A stretch of 64,000 bases of DNA from an uncultured bacterium. Lineage in GTDB: Bacteria > Cyanobacteriota > Vampirovibrionia > Gastranaerophilales > Gastranaerophilaceae. Position 1 is the stretch's first letter, and each line of letters begins with the position of its first letter. The DNA lies in the NCBI GenBank assembly GCA_905216055.1, contig CAJMSH010000004.1, forward strand, positions 62,001 to 126,000, written 5' to 3'. Below are positions 8,223-17,262 of this stretch, piece after piece. The notes beneath the pieces are model-generated. The model ran no database searches and had not been told where the DNA came from. It worked only from the letters and a program-made list of their open reading frames with translations. The translations under genes were made by a program, and so were the position numbers.

Positions 8223-10022
8223 TTATACATTAGCAGTTTCTTGTTTTTTGAATTGCATTTCATAAAGAGATTTGTATTGTCCGTTCTCAATTTTCATAAG
8301 TTCTTCATGGTTTCCTATTTCAACTACTTGACCTTGATTGATAACAACAATTTTATCTGCATTTTGAACAGTTGAAAGTCTGTGTGCGATAACAAATACG
8401 GTTTTATCTTGCATTAAATTATCTATGGCTTTTTGTACAATGGCTTCTGCTTTATTATCCAATGCACTTGTTGCTTCATCAAGAATTAAGATAGGAGCGT
8501 TTTTCAAAAATGCTCTTGCAATTGCAACTCTTTGCTTTTGACCGCCGGAAAGTAATATACCTCTTTCTCCGATTTGAGTGTTTAGACCGTCTTTTAATGT
8601 AGCTATAAAGTCATCAAGGTATGCCATTTCAACGGCTTTTTGAATTTGATCATCTGTTGCATTTTCATTCCCGAGAAGAATGTTTTCTCTAATAGTTCCT
8701 GAAAATAAAAAGTTATCTTGGAACACAACTGCAATATTTTGTCTTAGCGATTCTAATGTATAATCTCGAATATCAGTTCCATCAATTAAAATAGCACCTG
8801 ATTTAACGTCATAAAATCGAGGTAACAAATTTACAATAGTTGTTTTACCACCACCGGAATTTCCAACAAGTGCAATAGTTTCTCCAGCTCTAATATCAAG
8901 ATTAATATTTTTAAGTACCGGAACATTTGGCACATATTCAAAGTTGACATTAACAAATTGAATTCTTGAATGGTCACGTTGAAGAGTTATTGCGTTTTCT
9001 TTATTTCTAATTTCCGGAACAGAATCCAAAATCCCAAAAATTTGTTCTATTGAAAAGAATGAGAATTGTACTGCATTTAAGTTGTTTCCAATATTTTTAA
9101 CAGGTGTGTAAAGCAGAATTAATGCAGTAATAAATGATACGAAATTACCGCTTGTAATTTTATTTGTCATAATCAAATGGCTACCATAACCAATAGCAGC
9201 AGCAATACCGACTGAAACGATTACGTGCATCATTGGAGAAAGCCACTGTGTTTTTTGAACCATTTTTATTCTTAGGTTAAATACATTTTTTAATATCCAA
9301 GAGAATTTACCTGCTTCATGTTGTCCCAAATTGTATGATGTAATAGTTTTATTACCGGCAAAGGCTTCATTATAAGCTGTAATAATAGATGCATCAGCAA
9401 CAACTGTTTTATTCATTACGTTTTTAATTCTTTTTTGTAATTTTGCAACAGGAGCAAACGCACACCCAAGAACTGCAACTGCAATTAATGCAAGTTGCCA
9501 AGAATTATAAAATAATACACATACTAAAGATATTGAAGAAAAAATCCTTTGCGTAAACACACTTAAATTATCTAGTAATCCGGCACACGCAAGATCTGCT
9601 TGGTTATTAAATTGAAATACAATATCTCCAGAGTTTCTTTTATCATAAAAAGATGTTGGCAGAGTTAAAAGTTTTTTAAACAAATCGAACTTTAATCCGT
9701 TTGTAATTTTCCCTCCAACCCATGTTGATAAATATGATGATAAGTATTTTAGCCCGCCTTGAATTGATGTAAAAGCTACAATTCCAAGAGGAATGTACCA
9801 AGGGGATGAAATACTTTTTTCAACCATGACAAGGTCCATATATGGTTTAAGAGCAAGTGCAATTACCGCATCTAATGAACCTATTGGAATACATATTAGC
9901 ATTGAACATAAAGCTCTAAACCAATATGGTTTAACATAAGGCCACATTCTACGATAATTTACGACAAATCTTAATTTTAGAATTTTATCAATTAAATTAT
10001 TTAAATATATATTTTTTACCAT
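8223..10022 (-). CDS. ABC exporter, MsbA-like (lipid/multidrug)
   Basis: The protein has 599 residues, a half-transporter with an N-terminal six-helix membrane domain (about 30-325) and a C-terminal nucleotide-binding domain (about 355-590). The Walker A GNSGGGKTT, the signature LSGGQKQR, the Walker B ILILDEATSALD and the H-loop AHRLST are all intact. The organism makes KDO, so an MsbA role in flipping the lipid A core is plausible, but drug or other lipid export is equally compatible. It appears monocistronic. Confidence 0.85.
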   Translation of the reverse strand: MVKNIYLNNLIDKILKLRFVVNYRRMWPYVKPYWFRALCSMLICIPIGSLDAVIALALKPYMDLVMVEKSISSPWYIPLGIVAFTSIQGGLKYLSSYLSTWVGGKITNGLKFDLFKKLLTLPTSFYDKRNSGDIVFQFNNQADLACAGLLDNLSVFTQRIFSSISLVCVLFYNSWQLALIAVAVLGCAFAPVAKLQKRIKNVMNKTVVADASIITAYNEAFAGNKTITSYNLGQHEAGKFSWILKNVFNLRIKMVQKTQWLSPMMHVIVSVGIAAAIGYGSHLIMTNKITSGNFVSFITALILLYTPVKNIGNNLNAVQFSFFSIEQIFGILDSVPEIRNKENAITLQRDHSRIQFVNVNFEYVPNVPVLKNINLDIRAGETIALVGNSGGGKTTIVNLLPRFYDVKSGAILIDGTDIRDYTLESLRQNIAVVFQDNFLFSGTIRENILLGNENATDDQIQKAVEMAYLDDFIATLKDGLNTQIGERGILLSGGQKQRVAIARAFLKNAPILILDEATSALDNKAEAIVQKAIDNLMQDKTVFVIAHRLSTVQNADKIVVINQGQVVEIGNHEELMKIENGQYKSLYEMQFKKQETANV

Positions 10023-10178
10023 ATTATCCCTTTTTACTTCTTATTTCACATATTTTATTATACCGAAACAAGCTTTAATGGCAAATGTATTTAAACAAAA
10101 ATTATCCTTTTTTCGCATAAATATTCCTTGAAAATTGTTCATAATATTTATGTAACTAAAAAGAAAGGAAGTTTAATA

Positions 10179-10400
10179 ATGGAAAAAGATAGAGAAACAG
10201 TGAAAGAAAAAATGCACGATGCTGCAGAAAAGGCCAAAGAGAAAGCCGAAGATTTAAAAGATAACATAAAAGAAGGTGCTGAAAAAGTAAAAGAAAAAGC
10301 GCAAGAAATTAAAGATGATGTGAAAGAAAAAGCATGTGAAATAAAGGAAAAAGTTGCAGAAAAAGTTGAACATCATAAAGAAAAAAAAGAAAAAGTTTAA
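10179..10400 (+). CDS. LEA-like Lys/Glu-rich amphipathic helix protein
   Basis: The protein has 73 residues, almost all Lys, Glu, Ala and Asp in repeating 11-residue units such as AEKAKEKAEDLKD and AEKVKEKAQEIKDD, predicted to form one long amphipathic helix. This resembles LEA (group 3) and YtxH-tail-like stress proteins. The ATG after AAAGGAAG is preferred over an upstream in-frame Met lacking a ribosome site. It is followed at once by a strong terminator and is probably a single-gene stress-protective or membrane-associating protein. Confidence 0.65.
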   Translation: MEKDRETVKEKMHDAAEKAKEKAEDLKDNIKEGAEKVKEKAQEIKDDVKEKACEIKEKVAEKVEHHKEKKEKV

Positions 10401-10406
10401 ATTAAC

Positions 10407-10441
10407 AAAAATCCCTTCTATTTTACAAGAAGGGATTTTTA
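10407..10441. terminator. Bidirectional terminator
   Basis: AAAAATCCCTTCT pairs with AGAAGGGATTTTT around an 8-base loop. It separates the LEA-like gene from the end of the convergent efflux operon and can terminate both. Confidence 0.85.
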
Positions 10442-10465
10442 TTATTATTTGTTTTGTATTATTTA

Positions 10466-12091
10466 TTATAAGTCTTGTTCTGATTCTTTAATCGGTGCGC
10501 CTATTACTCTTTCAAGTTCTGCAGCGTTTATGTTGTAGCTTAGAAGGTTTGAGTAGTAATCAAGTTGGGCATTTAGGTAGCTGTTTTCTGCATCTTTAAA
10601 TTCGATAGCATCTCCAAGTCCGACCTGATATCTTCTGAAAGCTTGATATTGACGTTCTTTTGCCTGTTGAAGAGCAAGTTTGGAAACTGATATGCTGTCA
10701 TGTGAATTTAAAAGATTTATATAAGCGCTTTTTACTTCTAAATAAACATTTTGTCTTTGTTGTTCATAATCTGCAACTGCTTTTTTATATTCAGCTTTTG
10801 CTTGATCAACTTGTTTTTTCAATAACATTAAGTTTATTGCATTGTAGTTTAATTGAACCCCAAATTGATACCCGTAATCGCTGTCTATTTGACGTCCCCC
10901 CTGATTGTATGAACCAAATGCAGATAAATCAGGTGTGAATGCTCGTTTTGCACTTCTGATATTTAATTCTGCAGCGTCCATAAGTTTTTTAGCTGATAAT
11001 AGAGCAGGTCTTGATGCTTGTGCAGTTTTTAAAAGGTCTGTAAAATTAACATCATAGGCTTTTGAATTTAATTGGTCTTTTAAAACTACGTTTTCCAATT
11101 CAGGGATACCTACTGCATTTGCAAGCTCTGCTGCTGCAAGTTCAAGTGTATTTTTAGCTTTGATTAAGTTTACTTTAGCGTTACCTAAGTTGTATTCTGC
11201 AGTTGTAACATCAATTTTTGCTTTTCTTCCGATATCATATTGAGCTTTTGCCTGTTTATATTGAAGTTCAAAATCTTTTACGGTATCTTCATATACTCTT
11301 TTTTGAATTTCTGCAAATACCAGATTATAATAAGCTACTTTTACATTATAAATTACAAGCTCAATACTTGTTTCTGCATCATATCTAGAAGATTCATAAG
11401 TCCTTGTTGCCATATCAGCATTAGATTTTGTTTTTCCAAAATCGAATAACAGCAAGTTAGCTGAAATTGTTGGCATATAATACATATTATATTTTTGAGA
11501 CATCATTCTTGCGTAAGAGCTTGACATCGTCATCATCATATCGTTTCTGGAATAACTTACGCCTGCACTTAATGTCGGGAAATAATTTGACCATGCTTGA
11601 CCAATCATTGTTTTGTAAATTTCAGCGTTACTGATAGCTGACATAATTGTCGGATGGTGCGTAATTGCAAGTTTTATACAATCAACTAATGAAACTTCTC
11701 CGTTCATATCAGCATATTCTATTTGGCTGTTAATTACAGGGAATTTCGTTTCATACATGCCTTCTGCTTCTTTAGAAGATTTTTCTCTGTGTTTTAAATT
11801 CTCCCTATTCTTTTTTAATTCACGTTTAGGGTTTGGCTTTTCATTATCCGGTTTGACAATTTCAACCTTTTCAACTTCATCTTCTTTTGCAACTTTGTCT
11901 GATTTCTTAGCCTTTTTGACTTTTTCAACTTTCTCAACTTTATCGACTTTGCTTACATTGTTAACTTTTTCAACTTGTTCTTTGTCTGTTGTTTGAGTTT
12001 TATTTTTGCCAAAAAAGCTTATTGCCATTGAGGGTGTGGCATTTAAGGTGATTATTGAACATATTAAAAACAGATTTAAAATCTTTTTCAT
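10466..12091 (-). CDS. TolC-family outer membrane efflux protein
   Basis: The protein has 541 residues with a signal peptide (residues 1-23, ending SMA). Two repeated outer membrane efflux domains (about 130-330 and 350-535) carry the long coiled-coil helices typical of TolC. It is the third gene of an adaptor-pump-channel operon, 5 bases after the pump gene. An unusual insert at residues 39-80, between the signal peptide and the first domain, is a low-complexity run of KVEKV-type units, longer and more charged than in ordinary TolC proteins. Confidence 0.88.
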   Translation of the reverse strand: MKKILNLFLICSIITLNATPSMAISFFGKNKTQTTDKEQVEKVNNVSKVDKVEKVEKVKKAKKSDKVAKEDEVEKVEIVKPDNEKPNPKRELKKNRENLKHREKSSKEAEGMYETKFPVINSQIEYADMNGEVSLVDCIKLAITHHPTIMSAISNAEIYKTMIGQAWSNYFPTLSAGVSYSRNDMMMTMSSSYARMMSQKYNMYYMPTISANLLLFDFGKTKSNADMATRTYESSRYDAETSIELVIYNVKVAYYNLVFAEIQKRVYEDTVKDFELQYKQAKAQYDIGRKAKIDVTTAEYNLGNAKVNLIKAKNTLELAAAELANAVGIPELENVVLKDQLNSKAYDVNFTDLLKTAQASRPALLSAKKLMDAAELNIRSAKRAFTPDLSAFGSYNQGGRQIDSDYGYQFGVQLNYNAINLMLLKKQVDQAKAEYKKAVADYEQQRQNVYLEVKSAYINLLNSHDSISVSKLALQQAKERQYQAFRRYQVGLGDAIEFKDAENSYLNAQLDYYSNLLSYNINAAELERVIGAPIKESEQDL

Positions 12092-12096
12092 TCTAA

Positions 12097-15000
12097 TTAC
12101 ATCTCCAAATCTTTTTCTGTAATTTCTTTTTTAGGGAACAAATCTACAAATTCTTGAACTATAACGTAAAAGGCAGGAGTTAGTGCTGCACCTAGTGTTG
12201 CTGCTGCAATCATTCCGCCAAATACTGTTGAACCAACAGAAATTCTTGAATTTGCACCGGCACCTGTTGCAAATAACATTGGTAAAACACCGATAATAAA
12301 TGCAAGTTCTGTCATCATAATAGCTCTGAATCTTAGTTTAGCGGCTTTGACGGCAGCTTCTTTTACAGGAAGTCCGTATTTTTCGTGTTCTTCTTTTGCA
12401 AATTCTACAATAAGAATAGATTGTTTTGCTGCAAGACCGATTAATGTAATCATACCTACTTGAGAATAAATATCAAATGATTGGTTAATCATCATTTGGA
12501 ATATTAAAGCTCCCAAAGCTGCAATAGGTGATATCAAAAGAACAGCAATCGGAATTGTATAGCTTTCGTACAATGCGACAAGAAACAGATAAACAAAGAT
12601 TAAAGCCATTCCGACAATCATTAATGTTTGTCCTGAAGCTTCTCTTTCTTGAGCTGAAGTTCCTGACCAGTCGAAGGTCATATCATCAGGTAATGTTTGT
12701 TTTGCAACTTGTTCCATAGCATTCATCGCATCACCTGAGCTTTTTCCTGAAGCTTGTTGACCTTGAATTTGTACGGATTTGTATTGGTTGTATCTTGTAA
12801 TTGATGCTGTACCTACTGTTTGTTTCAATTTTACAATTGACATTATCGGTACCATTACACCATTGTTATTTTTTACATAAATGCCTGACAGGTCTGTCGC
12901 TTTATCTCTGAAATGGCTTTCAGCCTGCATTTGAACCTTAAATACCCTGTCATATTTGTTGAAGTCGTTAACATAATATGTTCCGAGCATTGATGACAGT
13001 GTAGAATATAGTTCTTGCAAATCAACATTTTGAGCAAGCGCTTTTTCATAATCGATTTCTACAATGTATTGAGGGACATTGGCTTGGAATGTTGTATTAA
13101 CACTTGATAATGTTGGGTTTTGGTTTGCTGCGGCAATAAGTTTGTTTGCCCAAGTTTCCATTTCTTGAGGAGTGTATTCTCCTTGAGATAACATTTGGAA
13201 TTCAAAACCACCCATCATACTCATACCGTTAATTGCCGGAGGTGAAAAAGCTTGAATTTGAGCTTCTTTGGTATTTGCGGCAACTACTCTTATTTTATTT
13301 AGTATGGCTGTGTGTGTAAGGTTTGTTTCTTCACCTTTGCATTTTTTTACAACCCATTTTATCGGATTCATTTTTCTTTCGCTGTAATCCTTTAACTGTA
13401 TAATTACGTTAGCTGAGTTTACGGCACCTTCACCGCCAAATACTGTTAATTTTTCAGGGTTTACACCAGGAATATCTTTTATTTCGTCAACAAATTTTCT
13501 TGCAACCGTTTCTGTTCTTGATAAAGAAGCTCCATCAGGAAGTGTTATACTTGCAATTAATACCCCTTGGTCTTCATCAGGAATGAAGCCTGTTGATATT
13601 GTTTTGAAGGAGATTAATGTTAAAAGAACAATGCCTGCATAAATCATTGCAACAAGTTTTTTGTTATAAACGAATTTTTTTACGTATTCAAGATAGAAAT
13701 CTTCAACTTTACTGAATAGTTCGTTAAATTTTACAACTAATACTGAAGTTTTCTTATTAATTCTTTCTTTAATATTGTCAATATGTTCAAGTAAAGGGTG
13801 TTTGCTGAAATCATGTTCTTTCTTTTGTTGTCCCAAGAAGTGAGAACACATTGCAGGAGAAAGAGTTAACGCACATATTGCTGATATTGCAATAGAAACT
13901 GCAATACATACGGCAAATTGTTTGTACATAACACCTGTCATACCTGTCATAAATATAATCGGTACAAATACTGCCATTAATACCAAAGCCATTGCAACAA
14001 GTGCAAAACCTACTTCCTGCATTGTAAGTTGTGTTGCAATAATTGCTGATTTCCCTTCTTCAATATGACGTTTAACGTTTTCGATTACAACAATCGCATC
14101 ATCAACTACAACACCTACTGCTAATACTAATGCAAACAGTGATAACAGGTTAATCGTCATTCCCATAACATTCAGAGCAAAGAATGTTCCGATTAATGAA
14201 ACAGGAATTGTTGCACAAGGAACAAGTGTTGCCATACCGTCACCAAGGAATAAGAATATTATTATGACAACGATTAAGCCTGTCATAAGGATTGTAAATT
14301 CAACTTCTTTCATTGATTCGTGAATGAAGTCTGCATCATCTTTTACATAAAGAATTTTAATTCCGTTATTTAAACGTCCGTTAATTTCATTAACCTTAGC
14401 TTTTACAGCCTTTGAAAGGTTAAGAATATTCGCATCAGGTAATTGTGAAATAACTACAACTGCAGAAGGTTTACCGTTAACAAGACCAAGGTTTGAATAA
14501 GATTCAGCACCTAGTTCTACTCTTGCGATATCTTTAATTTTTACGTTTGAACCATCAGAATTTGAACGTATGATGATATTTTCAAACTGTTCAACCTGAT
14601 CAAGTCTGCCCGGTGTTTTCAATGTGATTTGCAAAGCTTGCGGATCATCTGTCGGTAATGCGCCAAGAGCACCTGTTGCAACTTGAGTGTTTTGACTTGT
14701 AATTGCATTTTTTACTTCGCTTGTTGAAACGTGTAACCCTGCCATTTTTTGAGGATCAAGCCATATTCTCATTGAGTAATTACCGCCACCGAATACGCTT
14801 ACATCCGCAACTCCCTCAACACGTTTTAGCTCGTCTTTAATATATATAGAACCGTAGTTTGTCAAATCTAATTGAGACCAGTTACCTGATTCAGGATACA
14901 AAGTCAGGATGATAGCACCAGAACCTGAAGTTCTGCTTATCGCTGTTACACCAGTTCTTTGTACTTCTTCGGGAAGTTGTGATTGAACCCTTTGAATTAA

Positions 15001-15348
15001 GTTTTGTACATTCATAAGGTTGATATTTTTATCAGTCCCGACTTTAAAATAAATTGTTAAACTGTAACTTCCGTCGGTTGAAGTTGATGTCATGTAAGAC
15101 ATATTTTCAACACCGTTTAACTTGTTTTCTAATACGGTTGCAACAGAAGATTCAATAACCTCTGCACTTGCACCTTGATATGAAGCTGAAACTCTTACCT
15201 GAGGTGGAGTTACATCGGGGTAACTTTCTTGTTTCAAACTTAGTAAAGATATTAAACCTAAAATGACTATACATACTGATATTACTAAAGCAAATCTCGG
15301 TTTTCTTATGAAAAAGAAAAGCTGATCTTTATCTAATATTTTTTTCAT
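12097..15348 (-). CDS. RND efflux pump, HAE1 (AcrB-like) family
   Basis: The protein has 1083 residues, typical for AcrB/MexB-type inner-membrane proton-driven drug pumps. The first membrane helix is followed by the porter domain. The central membrane block contains GVVVDDAIVVIENVKRH with the paired Asp residues of the proton relay, and the second half ends in a further membrane block with the GLAAKQSILIVEFAKE segment. It is the second gene of the operon, with the adaptor upstream and the TolC-like channel downstream. The substrate cannot be told from sequence alone. Confidence 0.93.
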   Translation of the reverse strand: MKKILDKDQLFFFIRKPRFALVISVCIVILGLISLLSLKQESYPDVTPPQVRVSASYQGASAEVIESSVATVLENKLNGVENMSYMTSTSTDGSYSLTIYFKVGTDKNINLMNVQNLIQRVQSQLPEEVQRTGVTAISRTSGSGAIILTLYPESGNWSQLDLTNYGSIYIKDELKRVEGVADVSVFGGGNYSMRIWLDPQKMAGLHVSTSEVKNAITSQNTQVATGALGALPTDDPQALQITLKTPGRLDQVEQFENIIIRSNSDGSNVKIKDIARVELGAESYSNLGLVNGKPSAVVVISQLPDANILNLSKAVKAKVNEINGRLNNGIKILYVKDDADFIHESMKEVEFTILMTGLIVVIIIFLFLGDGMATLVPCATIPVSLIGTFFALNVMGMTINLLSLFALVLAVGVVVDDAIVVIENVKRHIEEGKSAIIATQLTMQEVGFALVAMALVLMAVFVPIIFMTGMTGVMYKQFAVCIAVSIAISAICALTLSPAMCSHFLGQQKKEHDFSKHPLLEHIDNIKERINKKTSVLVVKFNELFSKVEDFYLEYVKKFVYNKKLVAMIYAGIVLLTLISFKTISTGFIPDEDQGVLIASITLPDGASLSRTETVARKFVDEIKDIPGVNPEKLTVFGGEGAVNSANVIIQLKDYSERKMNPIKWVVKKCKGEETNLTHTAILNKIRVVAANTKEAQIQAFSPPAINGMSMMGGFEFQMLSQGEYTPQEMETWANKLIAAANQNPTLSSVNTTFQANVPQYIVEIDYEKALAQNVDLQELYSTLSSMLGTYYVNDFNKYDRVFKVQMQAESHFRDKATDLSGIYVKNNNGVMVPIMSIVKLKQTVGTASITRYNQYKSVQIQGQQASGKSSGDAMNAMEQVAKQTLPDDMTFDWSGTSAQEREASGQTLMIVGMALIFVYLFLVALYESYTIPIAVLLISPIAALGALIFQMMINQSFDIYSQVGMITLIGLAAKQSILIVEFAKEEHEKYGLPVKEAAVKAAKLRFRAIMMTELAFIIGVLPMLFATGAGANSRISVGSTVFGGMIAAATLGAALTPAFYVIVQEFVDLFPKKEITEKDLEM

Positions 15349-15367
15349 TAAACTTCCCTATTATCTA

Positions 15368-16519
15368 TTATTTATTTGTATCATTTGATTTTTGTATCGG
15401 TTTTAAATTTTGACCTTCTGTTGAAATATTCTGAATTCCTGAAAGTACAATTACATCATTAAGATTAAGACCTTTTTCAACTATCCAATTGTTATCGATT
15501 ACATCTGAGACTGTTATATTTTTTCTAACAGCTTTATTATTTTCTACACCCCATACATAATAGCCGCTCATAGCATCACCTTTTGTGCAAGATTGTGGAA
15601 CTGTCATGTATTTAACAAGTTTTGGTGCTGTGATTTTTACTTTCATATAATCACCCGGTACCAGCCACATTTTTGAATTGTTAAATGTTGCACGCATGCT
15701 AACAGAGCCTGAATCCTTATCAATTTTGTTATCTACAAAGTTAACTGTTCCGACTTTGTCATACCAAGTTCCGTCATTAAATTGAACTCTTACTTGAGCA
15801 TCCTTAAAACGATTACTTCCGCGGAGTAATTTTACAAAATCATCACTTTTTAAGCTAAAACTTACATAAACAGGATTAACACTTGAAATATTAACCAGAG
15901 ATCCTGAAGTTGCGGTTACGTAGTTTCCTTCAGTAATATTCACTTTACCAATTCTTCCGTCAATTGGCGATTTTATTGAAGTGTATCCAAGATTTACTTT
16001 TGCAAGTTCAAGTTGTTGACGAGCAGCATCATATAATGCTTTATTCTGGTTTCTTGATGCCAAGCTTTGGTCAACATCAGAACGACTTATCAAATCTTCT
16101 TTAATAAGAGCATTCGCTCTGTTTAATTCTTGTTGTGCATTCTTTAGTAATGCACTGTATTGGTTAACATTTGCAATTGAATTATTAACTTCAATTTGAT
16201 ATTCTCTCGGGTCTATTTGGAAAAGAAGTTGTCCTTTTTTTACGAATTGTCCTTCTTTAAAGTATTTTTTCAAAAGAAAACCCGGAACACGTGCGATTAC
16301 ATCTACTGAATATTTCGCTTCTACACGACCTGTTGATTCTGCAGATACGTTAACCGCTTCGATATGCGGAGTCCCGACTTCTACTTCTTTAGGCATTTTC
16401 ATTGCCTGTTTTTGTATCATGCCTGTTATAAATCCTGATGTTTTATTGTAAATTATCGGAACAATAATTACTAAAAGGATTAGTATTCCCCATTGTTTTC
16501 TGGTTAAACTGTATTTCAT
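15368..16519 (-). CDS. RND efflux periplasmic adaptor (AcrA-like)
   Basis: The protein has 383 residues with an N-terminal membrane anchor (about 8-25). A lipoyl half-motif, VIARVPGFLLKKYFKEGQ, is followed by a helical hairpin (about 115-180), the second lipoyl half (IKSPIDGRIGKV), and beta-barrel and membrane-proximal domains. It links the pump to the outer-membrane channel. It is the first gene of the operon, preceded by a GAGAGAAG ribosome site and a likely promoter. No dedicated regulator gene adjoins it. Confidence 0.92.
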   Translation of the reverse strand: MKYSLTRKQWGILILLVIIVPIIYNKTSGFITGMIQKQAMKMPKEVEVGTPHIEAVNVSAESTGRVEAKYSVDVIARVPGFLLKKYFKEGQFVKKGQLLFQIDPREYQIEVNNSIANVNQYSALLKNAQQELNRANALIKEDLISRSDVDQSLASRNQNKALYDAARQQLELAKVNLGYTSIKSPIDGRIGKVNITEGNYVTATSGSLVNISSVNPVYVSFSLKSDDFVKLLRGSNRFKDAQVRVQFNDGTWYDKVGTVNFVDNKIDKDSGSVSMRATFNNSKMWLVPGDYMKVKITAPKLVKYMTVPQSCTKGDAMSGYYVWGVENNKAVRKNITVSDVIDNNWIVEKGLNLNDVIVLSGIQNISTEGQNLKPIQKSNDTNK

Positions 16520-16568
16520 TCTTCTCTCCGCTTATTCTCTGGTTAAAATTTTCTTTTTCTATATTTAT

Positions 16569-16597
16569 AGTAAATTATTCTTTTTTTATGTTGTCAA
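16569..16597 (-). promoter_or_regulatory. Promoter of RND efflux operon
   Basis: On the minus strand a perfect TTGACA is followed 17 bases later by TTTACT, upstream of the adaptor gene. The -10 box is only a partial match. Confidence 0.4.
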
Positions 16598-16639
16598 TAA
16601 TTTTTTAGATTGATACTTCAAATGATTTACTTTGCTCAT

Positions 16640-17218
16640 TTATTCCATTGTTTTGTAGCGTCTTAAAACAGTATCTTTTATATAATTATCATCAGATTTT
16701 AATGCATTTAAAAGAACTTCATTGTCAGGTTTTGCTCCTGCATTTATTAGTAATTCAACAATTTTTGGTTCTTTTTTCTTGATTGCATAAGATAGCGGTT
16801 TTATATTACCTGAAACTTGATTAACGTCTGCACCGTATGAAATTAAAGTTTCAACAATTTTGCTGTCTTTTTGTCTTATTGCCATAATTAACGGAGTTAT
16901 TCCTGCTGTCGGTTTGTTTGGATCTACTTTGTTATCAAGCAATAATTTTACAATTTCGTTTTGGTTGCTTGCAATTGCCATATATATAGCAGGTGTTTTC
17001 ATAAATGTTGATTCTGCGCTCATTCCTGATTTTAGGAATAAATCAACAAGTTGTACGTTTCCGTCACTGATTGCTTTAAAAAAGTTATAAGTATTATATT
17101 TTATATCTTGAGCTTGAATTTTTGCAATATAAGCTTGGTGCATGTCAGTTTCCGCATCTGCAAAAACTGCTGTTTGTACTGAAAGTAACATTAATGCAAG
17201 AATAATTATCTTTTTCAT
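16640..17218 (-). CDS. Secreted ankyrin-repeat protein
   Basis: The protein has 192 residues with a clear signal peptide (MKKIIILALMLLSVQTAVFA). It carries about four ankyrin repeats from residue 43 on, with units such as TPAIYMAIASNQNEIVKLLL and GITPLIMAIRQKDSKIVETL. It is predicted to be exported and to mediate protein binding in the periplasm or outside. It lies upstream of the efflux operon on the same strand, separated from it by that operon's promoter. Its partner is unknown. Confidence 0.8.
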   Translation of the reverse strand: MKKIIILALMLLSVQTAVFADAETDMHQAYIAKIQAQDIKYNTYNFFKAISDGNVQLVDLFLKSGMSAESTFMKTPAIYMAIASNQNEIVKLLLDNKVDPNKPTAGITPLIMAIRQKDSKIVETLISYGADVNQVSGNIKPLSYAIKKKEPKIVELLINAGAKPDNEVLLNALKSDDNYIKDTVLRRYKTME

Positions 17219-17262
17219 AAACCTCTCCTCCTATTTTGTTATATTTATAATAACATTATTTT

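Noticed and set aside
16640..17218. Secreted ankyrin protein as a host-directed effector
   Set aside because: Only a Sec signal peptide is seen; nothing in the sequence points to export beyond the periplasm.
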